The notes below the pieces were generated by a model that worked only from the letters and a program-made list of their open reading frames with translations, had not been told where the DNA came from and did no database searches. This document shows positions 27,486-36,648 of a stretch of 64,000 nt of DNA, in pieces (position 1 is the stretch's first letter; the number at the start of each line of letters is the position of its first letter). A program made the position numbers and the translations under genes. Origin of the DNA: Alphaproteobacteria bacterium (lineage in GTDB: Bacteria > Pseudomonadota > Alphaproteobacteria > Reyranellales > Reyranellaceae); the NCBI GenBank assembly GCA_017307275.1, contig JAFKFK010000013.1:1-64000 (forward strand), written 5' to 3'.

Positions 27486-27995
27486 TCAGCCCTTTGCAGC
27501 AGGGCTCAGGGTCGCGAGGCGCGCCTTGGCGGCCTCGACTACCTCCGGCGAGAACTGGTCGGGATACTTCAGGACGATCTGCTCGCCCGTCATCTCGGCG
27601 AGACCGTTTGCGACCAGGAGCTCGAAACCTTCACTGGGCTCCTTGCTCTTGGCCCAGTCCTCGAGGCAGGCAACGATACCTTTGGCCTTGAGCTTCATCC
27701 GCGTTCTGCTGGCGCGCGTCGCGCGACCATTCTTCTCGCTCAGCAACTGCTCGTAGGCGGCCAGCGTCTCGTGGAAATCACGATGCAGCGGCTCCGTTTG
27801 CCCCGCCCCTTCCAGAGAGCAAAGGCGGCGGAATGCTTCCTGCCATACGTCGTCGCGTCCCAGCCGCTTGGCATTCTGCATCAAGGTGCGCAGCGCAGCC
27901 GGGTCGTCATAGGACGAAATCGGCTTGGACATCTTCTGCTTCACCGGTACAGCCGGCTTCTCGGCCGGGGCTTGCTTTGCTGGGTTCTTGCTCAT
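27486..27995 (-). CDS. Conserved hypothetical protein, function unknown
   Basis: 169 aa from the ATG at 27995, which has an AGGAG ribosome site; the frame is open further upstream without support. A Lys/Pro/Ala-rich, probably disordered N-terminus (about 30 residues) precedes a helical body. That body contains DVWQEAFRRLCSLEG, FHETLAAYEQLLSEKNGR and ASRTRMKLKAKGIVACLEDW, and ends YPDQFSPEVVEAAKARL. I recognise similar unnamed proteins from rhizobia but no named domain. High basic content hints at nucleic-acid contact, which is inference. No signal peptide or membrane segment. Confidence 0.75.
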   Translation of the reverse strand: MSKNPAKQAPAEKPAVPVKQKMSKPISSYDDPAALRTLMQNAKRLGRDDVWQEAFRRLCSLEGAGQTEPLHRDFHETLAAYEQLLSEKNGRATRASRTRMKLKAKGIVACLEDWAKSKEPSEGFELLVANGLAEMTGEQIVLKYPDQFSPEVVEAAKARLATLSPAAKG

Positions 27996-28075
27996 GGCAG
28001 CTCCTGAACGCTTGTCCGGCACTGGATGTGCAAGAAGAGCAAGCATACCACACGCCCGGCAATCCCTATCGTCGA

Positions 28076-28549
28076 TTATGCCACCATCATCAGCCGGTCT
28101 ATCGAGCGGGCGAAGCCGTAGCGTTCGTAGAAACGGCGCGCGTCGCTGTTAAAGGCATGCACGCCAACCTCGATATGCGTCGCTCCCTGGGTGCGCGACC
28201 ATCGTTGTGTTTCGGCCAGTAACCTCTCGCCGATGCCAAATCCGCGTCGATCCGCCCGCACCACGAGATTGTCGAGTTCGATCACCTTGCGCGGCACCGC
28301 TCCGGCAAAGGCCGATGGCGAGCGCGTCAGGAGCACAGCAAGGCCGATGATGTCGCCTGCATCGTCGGCGACCAGTACCGTCGAGCCCGGCCCTTTCAGC
28401 CACTGCCCGATCTGGCCAAGCGTTCGCGCCGGCCCTTCGAATGGCCGAAAGAGTTCCGGCCGTGCCTGCCGATGGAACTCGTCCAGCTCGTCGAACAAGG
28501 CGCAAAGCGCCGTGTGGTCTTCGACCCGCGCAGGGCGAACGGCGAACAT
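28076..28549 (-). CDS. GNAT-family N-acetyltransferase (second of a tandem pair)
   Basis: 157 aa from the ATG at 28549; a GTG 3 nt upstream is equally possible. The acetyl-CoA-binding motif A is LVVRADRRGFGIGERLL, followed by RRFYERYGFARS, typical of motif B. Its start overlaps the stop of the upstream GNAT by 1-4 nt. The two proteins are clearly paralogous (IELDNLVVRADRRG versus IEVDNLVVRADQRG). Cytoplasmic acetylation of an unknown amine or protein. Confidence 0.88.
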   Translation of the reverse strand: MFAVRPARVEDHTALCALFDELDEFHRQARPELFRPFEGPARTLGQIGQWLKGPGSTVLVADDAGDIIGLAVLLTRSPSAFAGAVPRKVIELDNLVVRADRRGFGIGERLLAETQRWSRTQGATHIEVGVHAFNSDARRFYERYGFARSIDRLMMVA

Positions 28550-29004
28550 CACGCCGCCAGTACGAGCCGGTCGTTGGCAATGGCGAAGCCGAAATTCTCA
28601 TAGAAACGCTTGGCTGCGCCCTCGCCGACAACGGCTTCGACCTGCACGGCGCGGCGTTGGCGCGACCACTCGACCGCCGCAGCCAGCAGACGCCGACCGA
28701 TGCGCCGGCCGCGCTGATCCGCACGCACCACGAGATTGTCGACTTCGATCACCTTGTGCACGCCGCTGCCTTCCAGCGGCACCAGGCGCGTCACGAGCAC
28801 GGCCACGGCGAGCACGCCGATCTCGCTTTGCGCTACCAGCAAGGTCGTGCCCGGTGTCTCCAACCAGGTCAGGACTTGATCGCGTGCATGGGCGCGGTCG
28901 TCCAGCAATTCGCACAGCTCTTCGAGGTCACGCGGCCCGGCCAGCCGCACGCGGATCGCCAAGGGCGCCGCCGCCGGTTCCAACTCTGCTTCGATGATCG
29001 ACAT
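28549..29004 (-). CDS. GNAT-family N-acetyltransferase (first of a tandem pair)
   Basis: 151 aa. Motif A is [20 protein letters not shown] and motif B KRFYENFGFAI. A strong GGAGGAAG ribosome site sits directly before the ATG at 29004. The N-terminal half (EELCELLDDRAHARDQVLTW) is shorter and more diverged than that of its neighbour, and the C-terminal catalytic part is closely similar. It may be transcribed from the promoter-like element at 29167-29196 through a hairpin at 29061-29082. Confidence 0.87.
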   Translation of the reverse strand: MSIIEAELEPAAAPLAIRVRLAGPRDLEELCELLDDRAHARDQVLTWLETPGTTLLVAQSEIGVLAVAVLVTRLVPLEGSGVHKVIEVDNLVVRADQRGRRIGRRLLAAAVEWSRQRRAVQVEAVVGEGAAKRFYENFGFAIANDRLVLAA

Positions 29005-29054
29005 CTCTTCCTCCGATTTGCGGTCCCGCCGCGACCCGGAGGCCAGGTCTAGAA

Positions 29055-29160
29055 ACGAAGAAGCCGCCGGGAGCGGCGGCTTTCGTCAGGTCATGACCAT
29101 TCGCGCCGCCTATGTAAGCGACGTAAAATACCAACCCTTCTGGAGCAGGTTCATGATCAT
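29055..29160 (-). ncRNA. Candidate small transcript or attenuated leader (promoter, short ORF, hairpin)
   Basis: On the minus strand a consensus-like promoter (29167-29196) should start transcription near 29160. The transcript begins with a 16-codon frame (29158 to 29108) reading MIMNLLQKGWYFTSLT. It then meets the GC-rich hairpin at 29061-29082 before the GNAT gene begins at 29004. Either the RNA ends there, giving a small RNA of about 105 nt, or the hairpin attenuates the GNAT operon. I recognise no named RNA family. No homology evidence is available. Confidence 0.4.
29061..29082 (-). terminator. GC-rich hairpin, intrinsic terminator-like
   Basis: Arms AAGCCGCCG (29061-29069) and CGGCGGCTT (29074-29082) form a 9-bp perfect stem with a 4-nt loop. 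On the minus strand the 3' arm runs into the pyrimidine-rich CTTCGTTTCT. On the plus strand only TTTCG follows. The position, downstream of the 29167-29196 promoter and upstream of the GNAT start, favours minus-strand action. Confidence 0.6.
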
Positions 29161-29166
29161 GCGCAC

Positions 29167-29196
29167 TTTATACGGGTGCGCGCGGATTGCTGTCAA
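29167..29196 (-). promoter_or_regulatory. Sigma-70-like promoter
   Basis: Minus-strand -35 TTGACA (29191-29196) and -10 TATAAA (29167-29172) with an 18-nt spacer. This is the nearest match to consensus I saw in the window; in GC-rich DNA such a pair is unlikely by chance. It drives the candidate short transcript and possibly the two GNAT genes. Confidence 0.6.
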
Positions 29197-29238
29197 ATCG
29201 TTCGACATCACAGTGGCTGCAAGTGGCAATGTAGGACG

Positions 29239-29664
29239 ATGTATGACGATCCAAAGAAACACGCCGTACCGCTTCCCGAATGGCGTGGCGCCTTCACGAA
29301 CGAAGAGTTGAACGTCCTCCACGCCGAAGGCTTCGGGCATCGGCTTCTGCAGGATGATTGGATGGCTCAGGTAGAGCGCCACAGCCTCGGCTGGGTCTGC
29401 TTGCGCCTCGCCGGCCAACTGGTCGGCTTCGTCAATGTCGCCTGGGACGGCGGCGTGCACGCCTTCCTGCTCGACACGGTGATTGCCGAGCCGATGAGGC
29501 GGAGAGGTCTGGCGACATCGCTCGTCGAAGAAGCGGTGCGGCAGGCCAAGGCGACCGGATGCGAATGGCTGCACGTCGATTTCGATCCGCACCTGCGTGG
29601 CTTCTACTTCGATGCGTGCGGCTTTCGCTCCACCGATGCCGGGGTGATCCAGCTCCGACGCTAA
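29239..29664 (+). CDS. GNAT-family N-acetyltransferase
   Basis: 141 aa from the ATG at 29239. A purine-rich GGAC lies just upstream; a longer frame begins inside the divergent promoter and is unlikely. The body has LAGQLVGFVNVAWDGG, the acetyl-CoA motif EPMRRRGLATSLVEEAVRQA, and CEWLHVDFDPHLRGFYFDACGF. This is a complete GNAT core. It is distinct in sequence from the tandem pair on the opposite strand. Target unknown. It converges with the ArsR regulator gene 12 nt away. Confidence 0.87.
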   Translation: MYDDPKKHAVPLPEWRGAFTNEELNVLHAEGFGHRLLQDDWMAQVERHSLGWVCLRLAGQLVGFVNVAWDGGVHAFLLDTVIAEPMRRRGLATSLVEEAVRQAKATGCEWLHVDFDPHLRGFYFDACGFRSTDAGVIQLRR

Positions 29665-29676
29665 ACGCCTTCGCGG

Positions 29677-30018
29677 TCACTCCTTGAGGAAGTCACCCAA
29701 CCTGTCGAATGCGCGCTCCATCGCAGAGCGGCGACGCGAGATCCAGCGCTCGGCCTGATCGAGTGCCGTCGAGTTGATACGGCAGGTGCGAACACGCCCG
29801 GTCTTCGCCGAGCGCACCAACCCGCTCGCTTCAAGAAGCTGTAAGTGTTGCAGCACCGACGGCAGCGCCATCTCGAGCGGCTGGGCGAGTTCGCTGACCG
29901 ACGCCGGCCCGCGGCAGAGGCGCTCGACGATCGCCCGCCGGCTCGGATCGGCCAGCGCCTGGAAGACGAGATCGAGCGAAGCGCCACCCTGCCCGCTCGC
30001 AACGACGGCCGCGTTCAC
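29677..30018 (-). CDS. ArsR-family winged-helix transcriptional regulator
   Basis: 113 aa from a GTG at 30018 that overlaps the GST stop (GTGA). LDLVFQALADPSRRAIVERL is the classical ArsR start, and SVSELAQPLEMALPSVLQHLQLLEASGLV is the helix-turn-helix. TGRVRTCRIN forms the wing. No metal-binding Cys pair is seen, so it belongs to the non-metal ArsR branch often paired with stress or lipid enzymes. It is co-transcribed with the upstream GST, and the 42-bp palindrome in front of the GST is its probable operator (autoregulation). Confidence 0.9.
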   Translation of the reverse strand: MNAAVVASGQGGASLDLVFQALADPSRRAIVERLCRGPASVSELAQPLEMALPSVLQHLQLLEASGLVRSAKTGRVRTCRINSTALDQAERWISRRRSAMERAFDRLGDFLKE

Positions 30019-30680
30019 GTGGCCGCCCCGCTCTCCTTGGGAAAGAAGTGCCAGAAGGGTTTCGCTTCCTCGACGGCACGCGCAAACGACGGACGCGCCA
30101 TCAGCCGCTCGAAGTAGCGCGCCAGGTTGCGATGACTGTCGACGAACGGCTGCACCTCGTTGGCATAGAAGAGCGCCGGCGCGGCGGCACAATCGGCCAT
30201 GGTGAATCTCTCGCCGGCGGCCCAGGTCTTTCGGCCCATCTCGCGTTCGAGGATGTCGTAGGCCTTGCGCAGTCCCGTCTTTGCTGCTGCGAGCCTATGC
30301 GGGTCCTTAGCGTCCGCCGGTCGCAGCCGCTCCTCGACGATCCTCTGCATCGGCTGGGCCACGTAGAGATCGTGAAAGCGATCCCACAGGCGAACTTGCA
30401 GCGCTGCCTCGGGGTCGGTCGGAACCAGGACCTGTTTCCCCGGATAATGCTGCGCCAGATACTCGATGATGATGCTCGTTTCGGGGATCGTGCGGCCCCG
30501 GGCATCGTCCTGAAGGACGGGCATCTTGCCCAGAGGCCAAAGTGCCAGGAACACGGCGCGGCCCTTCTCATTGCTAAGATCGACCAGGCAGAACTCGAAC
30601 GGCGTGTCGTTCTCGTAGAGAGCGATGACCGCTTTCTGGCCGAACGAGGAAAGCGGATGCGAATGGAATTTCAGGGACAC
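30015..30680 (-). CDS. Glutathione S-transferase-family protein, co-transcribed with ArsR regulator
   Basis: 221 aa, GTG start at 30680. The thioredoxin-like half begins MSLKFHSHPLSSFGQKAVIA, with the catalytic Ser region SSFGQK. PLGKMPVLQDDARG holds the cis-Pro, and PETSIIIEYLAQHY binds glutathione. The C-terminal helical half has GERFTMADCAAAPALFYA. The gene is translationally coupled to the ArsR regulator. It is preceded directly by a 42-bp palindrome overlapping the predicted -10, so strongly regulated expression is likely. Substrate unknown. Confidence 0.9.
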   Translation of the reverse strand: MSLKFHSHPLSSFGQKAVIALYENDTPFEFCLVDLSNEKGRAVFLALWPLGKMPVLQDDARGRTIPETSIIIEYLAQHYPGKQVLVPTDPEAALQVRLWDRFHDLYVAQPMQRIVEERLRPADAKDPHRLAAAKTGLRKAYDILEREMGRKTWAAGERFTMADCAAAPALFYANEVQPFVDSHRNLARYFERLMARPSFARAVEEAKPFWHFFPKESGAAT

Positions 30681-30681
30681 G

Positions 30682-30723
30682 GAGGCACCTATAGTTAGGT
30701 ATTTACCTAACTATAGGTGCCTC
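30682..30723. promoter_or_regulatory. 42-bp perfect palindrome: probable ArsR operator
   Basis: Two 20-nt arms (30682-30701 and 30704-30723) are exact reverse complements around a 2-nt TT centre. The core is TTAGGTATTTACCTAA. It begins 2 nt upstream of the GST start codon and covers the predicted -10 (ACTATA on the plus strand, 30710-30715). This length of perfect symmetry is far beyond chance. It fits an operator for a dimeric winged-helix repressor encoded two genes down. Confidence 0.75.
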
Positions 30724-30737
30724 GCTCCAGACCGCAA
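30710..30737 (-). promoter_or_regulatory. Candidate promoter of GST-arsR operon
   Basis: Minus-strand -35 TTGCGG (30732-30737), 16-nt spacer, -10 TATAGT (30710-30715). The -10 lies inside the palindrome, so repressor binding would block polymerase. A degenerate copy of the operator (TTTAG-N6-CCTAA, 30745-30760) lies just upstream. Confidence 0.5.
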
Positions 30738-30767
30738 GAAATAGTTTAGAGATTGCCTAAGTGTTCC

Positions 30768-31709
30768 CTACTCCGCGGCGACAGCCATCGCCTGCTTGAG
30801 GCCGGGCATGGTGAAGCCGAGCTTGTCGAGCTTGGCGATCATGTCCTTGGCGACCTTCTCGTCGACTTCGACCAGCGGCGGACGGACCGGCGTCCAGGCA
30901 GCGTCGCTGCCATAGTGCGCGATGCAGTACTTCAGCGCCGGGATCATCACATAGCCCTGCATGACGCCGCGGACCTCGTTGATCCAGGCCTGCAGCTTCT
31001 CGCCTTCCGGCGTCGCGTAGGTCCTGTAGGTCTCGGCGATCTTGCCCGGATTGATGTTGGCCGTGGCGCTGATGCAGCCCGCGCCGCCCGACTTGATGTT
31101 CTCGATCAGCGGCTTTTCGTTGCCCGAGAAGACATCGAAGCCGTCCTTGGCGAAAGCGTCGATATGGCTCTTGGTGTGCGCCCAGTCGTCCGACGAATCC
31201 TTCATGCCCGCGATCTGCTTCGGGTAGGCCTTCATCAGCCGCTCGACCAGCTTGTGCGTGATCGGCACAGCCGAGACCGGCGGGATGTGATAGAGATAGA
31301 CGCGCAGGCGGTCGTCGCCGACCCGCTGCACGACTTCGGAGAAGAACCGAAACAGCCCCTCCTCCGGAACGCCCTTGTAGTAGAACGGCGGCAGCATCAG
31401 CACGCCGGCGACGCCGAGCTTGGTCGCGTGTGCACTGACTTCGGCCGCTTCGTTGATCGAGCAGGCACCGGTGCCCGGCATCATGCGGTCGGTCGGTACG
31501 CCCGCCGAGACAATCGACTCCAGGAGGCTCATGCGCTCCTTGGCCGACATCGAATTGGCTTCCGAATTGGTGCCGAACACGGCCAGGCCGCAATCCTGGC
31601 TGATCAGCCACTTGCAATGTGCGATGAAGCGGCCGACGTCCGGCGACAGGTCACGCTTGAAAGGGGTGACGACCGGCGAAAGAACGCCTTTGATCCGCGC
31701 TGCGGCCAT
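30768..31709 (-). CDS. DHDPS/NAL-family aldolase or dehydratase (2-keto-3-deoxy acid type)
   Basis: 313 aa TIM-barrel of the DapA/N-acetylneuraminate lyase family. The Schiff-base Lys is in IAGMKDSSDD, the Tyr of the catalytic triad in YLYHIPPVSAVPI, and the carboxylate-binding loop in FGTNSEANSMS. The start ATG at 31709 has a GGGAGA ribosome site. The LYHIPP form and a divergent XylX-like dehydratase gene argue for a sugar-acid role, such as 2-keto-3-deoxy-pentonate or glucarate chemistry, rather than lysine biosynthesis. This is inference from context. Confidence 0.88.
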   Translation of the reverse strand: MAAARIKGVLSPVVTPFKRDLSPDVGRFIAHCKWLISQDCGLAVFGTNSEANSMSAKERMSLLESIVSAGVPTDRMMPGTGACSINEAAEVSAHATKLGVAGVLMLPPFYYKGVPEEGLFRFFSEVVQRVGDDRLRVYLYHIPPVSAVPITHKLVERLMKAYPKQIAGMKDSSDDWAHTKSHIDAFAKDGFDVFSGNEKPLIENIKSGGAGCISATANINPGKIAETYRTYATPEGEKLQAWINEVRGVMQGYVMIPALKYCIAHYGSDAAWTPVRPPLVEVDEKVAKDMIAKLDKLGFTMPGLKQAMAVAAE

Positions 31710-31769
31710 GATTTGATTTCTCCCAAGGAGTGGCGCGCCTTTTCTGCAACGAAGCGCCGGAGACGTCCA

Positions 31770-32909
31770 GTGCCACCATCGCTTAGCGAGATTCTTCCCG
31801 AAGACGGCACCGCCGGCACCCTGGTCGGGCGCCTTTGGCGCAAGGGAAAGCCCGCCGGTCCGGCGGTCATAGCTGTGCGTACGGAGGGCGTATTCGACCT
31901 CTCCGCGACAGTGCCGACGATGGCCGATCTCTGCAACGCGCCGGATCCAGCAGGCCTCGCGCGCAATTCGCCGGGGGAGCGGATCGGCCCGCTGCAGGAT
32001 CTGGTCGGCGACCTGCTGGCGCCCATCGACTTGCAGGCCATCAAGGCCGCGGGCGTCACCTTCGCCGTGAGCCTGCTGGAGCGCTTGATCGAGGAACACG
32101 CGAAGGGCGATCCCGGCCGCGCCGAGCAAGTGCGCGGGGAACTGAACACGATCATCGGCGCCGACGTCAGCACCATCAAACCGGGCTCACCCGAAGCCGA
32201 TGCGCTGAAGAAGACGTTGATGGCGCGCGGTGCCTGGTCGCCTTATCTGGAAGTCGGCATCGGTCCTTACGCCGAAATCTTCACCAAGGCGCCGCCGATG
32301 GCTGCCGTCGGCTATGGCGCAGAGATCGGCATTCGGTCCGACTCGGACTGGAACAACCCTGAACCGGAAGTCACCTTGATCGTGAGTGCCAAGGGCCAGA
32401 TCGTCGGCGCTACCCTCGGCAACGACGTCAATCTGCGCGACATCGAAGGCCGCAGCGCGCTGCTCCTGGGCATAGCCAAGGATAACAATGCCTCCTGCGC
32501 GATCGGTCCTTTCATCCGGCTTTTCGATTCGACCTTCGCGCTCGACGATGTGCGTCAGGCCAAGGTCGAACTGGAAGTGACAGGTCCCGACCAGTTCCGC
32601 CTGCGCGGTCAGAGCGATCTCTCCAAGATCAGCCGCGATCCGACCGATCTCGTCCGGCAAGCCATGGGTGGCGCGCATCAGTATCCCGACGGCATGGCCC
32701 TGATGACCGGGACACTGTTTGCGCCGACCGAACCGCGCAAGCCGGGGGGCACGGGTTTCACGCATATGGTCGGCGACTTGGTTTCGATCCGCTCGCCCAA
32801 GCTCGGCACCCTCACCAACAAGGTGAATCATTGCGACAAGATTCCGCCCTGGACCTTCGGCACCACCGCGCTGATGCGGAACCTCGCCGCGAGAGGATTG
32901 CTCCGGTGA
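31770..32909 (+). CDS. FAH-family dehydratase resembling XylX (2-keto-3-deoxy-D-xylonate dehydratase)
   Basis: 379 aa, GTG start at 31770 with a GGAG ribosome site. The C-terminal FAH domain has SDWNNPEPEVTLI, LGNDVNLRDIEGRSALLL, KDNNASCAIGPFIRLFD, HQYPDGMALMTGT and GFTHMVGDLV. The metal-binding Glu/Asp residues lie in the PEPE and ND elements. The overall layout and the PVDLQ-like LLAPIDLQAIKAAGVTFA match, as I remember it, Caulobacter XylX. It probably dehydrates a 2-keto-3-deoxy sugar acid. Divergent from the DHDPS-family gene. Its stop overlaps the GTG of the amidase. Confidence 0.82.
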   Translation: MPPSLSEILPEDGTAGTLVGRLWRKGKPAGPAVIAVRTEGVFDLSATVPTMADLCNAPDPAGLARNSPGERIGPLQDLVGDLLAPIDLQAIKAAGVTFAVSLLERLIEEHAKGDPGRAEQVRGELNTIIGADVSTIKPGSPEADALKKTLMARGAWSPYLEVGIGPYAEIFTKAPPMAAVGYGAEIGIRSDSDWNNPEPEVTLIVSAKGQIVGATLGNDVNLRDIEGRSALLLGIAKDNNASCAIGPFIRLFDSTFALDDVRQAKVELEVTGPDQFRLRGQSDLSKISRDPTDLVRQAMGGAHQYPDGMALMTGTLFAPTEPRKPGGTGFTHMVGDLVSIRSPKLGTLTNKVNHCDKIPPWTFGTTALMRNLAARGLLR

Positions 32910-34311
32910 CCGACCTCACACGCCTGCCCGCGTCCGACTTGCGTACCCGCATCGCCGCCAAGGAAATCTCTCCCGTCGAACTCACCGATGCGATACTGGC
33001 CCGAGCGGAGAAGCTGCAGCCTGTCCTGAACTGCTTCATCACCCTGGCGCCGGAACAGGCGCGCGCCGCCGCCCAGAAGGCCGAAGCCGCCGTGATGAAG
33101 GGCGACGCACTCGGCCTGCTGCACGGAATCCCCTTCGCCGCCAAGGATCTCGTGAACACCGCAGGCGTACGCACCACTTTCGGTTCGCTGTTGCACGAGG
33201 ACAATGTCCCGAAAGAGGACGCCGTCTGTGCCGCCCGTCTGAAGCAGGCCGGCGCGATCCTGTTCGGCAAGACCACGACCCCGGAGTTCGGCCACAAGGC
33301 GCTGACAGACGCGCCGCTGTTCGGCCGCACGCGCAATGCCTGGAGCGCAGAACATACCTCGGGCGGATCGAGCGGAGGCGCCGCGGTTGCGGTCGCCGCG
33401 GGTATCGGCCCCATCGGCATTGCCACCGATGGAGGCGGCTCGACCCGCATACCTGCTGCCGCCAACGGCATGGTCGGCCTCAAGCAGAGCAACGGCGTCA
33501 TCCCGCACAGCCAGGTGGCCGATGCCTTCGGCAACTACACCTACGTCACGCCCATGACGCGTACGGTGATGGATACGGCCTTGATGTTGCAGGCCATGGC
33601 GGGGCCGCATCCTTCCGACCCCTGGTCGATTGGCGTCGCGCCACAAGACTATCTCGCCGCGGCCCGCGCGGAGGGCGACCTCAAAGGCAAGCGCATCCTC
33701 TACAGTCTGACCCTGGGCAACACCGCCGTCGCCAAGGACGTGCGCACGGCCTTCGAGCAGGCGCTGGTCCGTTTGCGCGAACTGGGCGCCGAGCTGATCG
33801 AACTCACCGAAGCTCTGCCGGACATGGAGCCGGTGTGGAAGGTCATCAACCACACGACCTGGCGCGCGCGCTTCGACGAGATGATCCGGCGCGATAGCAA
33901 TCGTATGTCGACCTCGCTGGTGCGTCAGGTCGCGATGGCCTCCGACTGGTCGGGCGCCGATTATCAGCGCGCCATGTTCCAGCGCAGCGAACTCTTCCGC
34001 ATGGTCCAGCGCTGGTTCGAGACGGCCGACTATCTCGTGACGCCCACCCTCTCGCGGACCGCCCTGCCAATCGACCAGGATCTGTTCGACCCCATCGATA
34101 TCGACGGCGTCGAGGTGGGCGAGCTCCGGCGCAACTGGTTCCCCTACACGATGCCGTTCAACATCACCGGCCATCCGGCCCTGTCGCTCTGCTGCGGCTA
34201 CGACACCAAGGGCCTGCCCATCGGCCTGCAGTTCGTGGGCCGCTTCCGCGACGAAGCATCCGTGCTGCACGCAGCCGCGCTCTATGAGGCCAGCGAGAGG
34301 TGGCTCGATCG

Positions 34312-34330
<19 letters not shown>
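32906..34330 (+). CDS. Amidase-signature family enzyme
   Basis: 474 aa, GTG start at 32906 overlapping the preceding stop (GTGA). The catalytic Lys is in GIPFAAKDLVNTAG, the cis-Ser in TSGGSSGGAAVAVAAG and the nucleophile Ser in GGGSTRIPAAANG. This is the complete Ser-cisSer-Lys triad of GatA/amidase enzymes. It hydrolyses an unknown amide in the cytoplasm. Second gene of the XylX-like operon; the pseudouridine synthase begins inside its last codons. Confidence 0.92.
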
Positions 34331-35026
<696 letters not shown>

Positions 35027-35055
<29 letters not shown>

Positions 35056-35689
35056 GAGGGTCGCCGGCCTCGAAGCCGGCAGCGACCGACGCGTCGAGTT
35101 CCTGACCGGACTCGTAACCGACCAACGGCAAGCGCGGGAAAGTCTGCGATGCCAAAAGGATCAGCGAGCGCCAGACGGCAGCGGCGTCGGCAGTCTCGGC
35201 CACGACGTTGGAGAGGCCAACGACGCCCTCGGCGCGATAAAGCATGCCACCCGCTACGACCCTGTAGCCGCGCCGGCCCGCGAACATGGCGAAGTTCGGA
35301 TCATCGAATGGCAATGGCGATGTCGCTTCGGTTTCGCGCGTCCAGACGATATCCGTCGACGGACCGCCGGCCGGCATCGTGCCGCGTATCCATTGCGCCT
35401 CGAACAGCAGGTCGAAGCCGCGCCGTGACAGGTCGAGCGTGCTGAAGCTGTCCTTCACCGACCAGCGACCGGGAAGGTGCGACTTCAGCATGATGTCGAT
35501 GGCGCTGCGCTGCTCCTCCAGCGCCTCCTCGCCCACCGCCAATGTAACGGCGTTGGGATAGAAACGCGGCACTGTCTCGGCATTGACCCAGATCGGCGGC
35601 AGGAAGCGGCCCGACTTGCCGTGAGCGCGGCAGACCGCGTCGCACCAGCGTGCGTTGTTGAGGGCCGCCGCGAGGGTCCAGTCCTTCAA
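35027..35689 (-). CDS. GNAT-like hypothetical protein linked to ABC exporter
   Basis: 220 aa, TTG start at 35689 overlapping the permease stop (TTGA), with a GAGGAAG ribosome site 7 nt upstream. The N-terminus, LAAALNNARWCDAVCRAHG, and YPNAVTLAVGEEALEEQ recall an unnamed family that actinobacterial databases label GNAT-like. The C-terminal half (VGLSNVVAETADAAAVW then PRLPLVGYESGQEL) is consistent with an acetyltransferase-type fold. No standard acetyl-CoA R-x2-G-x-G/A loop is apparent. Function unknown; expression is coupled to the ABC transporter. Confidence 0.65.
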
Positions 35690-36648
35690 GCGCGCACTTC
35701 CTCGCGCTGGAAGATCACGTAGGCCGCGGCAAAGACCACGATCATGCCGGCGATGAGGCCTGTGACCTGTGGCCAGATGAGGAGCACGCTCTGATCAAAG
35801 GGCAACGGCGCCCCCATGATCGCCCCGCGCATCTGGCTGGGCAGCATTGGCCCCAGGGTGCGCGTCTCCGGGCTGAGCAGGCCGAGCACGGCTTCACTGA
35901 ACAAGGTGCCCGGCGACAGCCGCATCAGGCCAAGGCCCATCGACTGCACGGCGGCATAGTCGTCCATACTCCTGATCTCGGACGGTGCGAGACCGACCAG
36001 CAAGGCGCCGGCGAGCAGCGGCCACAGGATAAAGAAAAACAGCCAGACACCCAGCGCACAGAGCGCCGACGTCGCCGTCGAGCGGAAGATCACTGAAAAG
36101 AGCATCGCGATGGCGAGCCAGACGCCGCCATAGGCAATGGCGACGACGAGGAAGCTCAGTCCCCTCGCCACCTCGACGCCACGCGGCGGTACGCCGAGCA
36201 ACAGCAGACCGGCGCCCAGTACGATCAGCCACAGCGCCACCAAAGCGACGGCGAGCGTCGCCAATCCGCCCAGGAATTTTCCGAGCAGCAGCGCATCGCG
36301 ATAGATCGGCTGCGACAGCACACGGCTGAGCGTCCGGCGGTTGAACTCGCTGTTCACCGCATCGAAGCCCAGCCCGATTGCCATCAGCGGAATGATGAAG
36401 TTGAGCGCGGCTGTGAAGGAGATGCCGACCTGTTCCGATTCCAGGGTGAAGATGCGCAGGAAGATGAAGGAATTGGGATCGACGACGGTACGCAGCGTCT
36501 GCAGCGACGTGGCCACCGGAAATGCCCCGAAGACGATCACGAACAGCATCAGCACCATCATGCGGGCACTGGAGAGGTGATCGGCAAACTCCTTCAAGAA
36601 GACCGGGCCGAGGCCCGTGAAGGGCGAACCCTCGCGGCTACGCGGCAT
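35686..36648 (-). CDS. ABC-2 type transporter permease
   Basis: 320 aa from the ATG at 36648 with a perfect AGGAGG ribosome site 6 nt upstream. Six hydrophobic segments are visible. The first is at about residues 30-50 ([17 protein letters not shown]) and the last at the C-terminus ([17 protein letters not shown]). The Nos Y-like [19 protein letters not shown] cytoplasmic loop couples to the ATPase. It overlaps the ATPase gene by 11 nt. With the ATPase and the NEW3-type protein it forms an exporter resembling NosY/gliding-type systems. Confidence 0.9.
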   Translation of the reverse strand: MPRSREGSPFTGLGPVFLKEFADHLSSARMMVLMLFVIVFGAFPVATSLQTLRTVVDPNSFIFLRIFTLESEQVGISFTAALNFIIPLMAIGLGFDAVNSEFNRRTLSRVLSQPIYRDALLLGKFLGGLATLAVALVALWLIVLGAGLLLLGVPPRGVEVARGLSFLVVAIAYGGVWLAIAMLFSVIFRSTATSALCALGVWLFFFILWPLLAGALLVGLAPSEIRSMDDYAAVQSMGLGLMRLSPGTLFSEAVLGLLSPETRTLGPMLPSQMRGAIMGAPLPFDQSVLLIWPQVTGLIAGMIVVFAAAYVIFQREEVRA

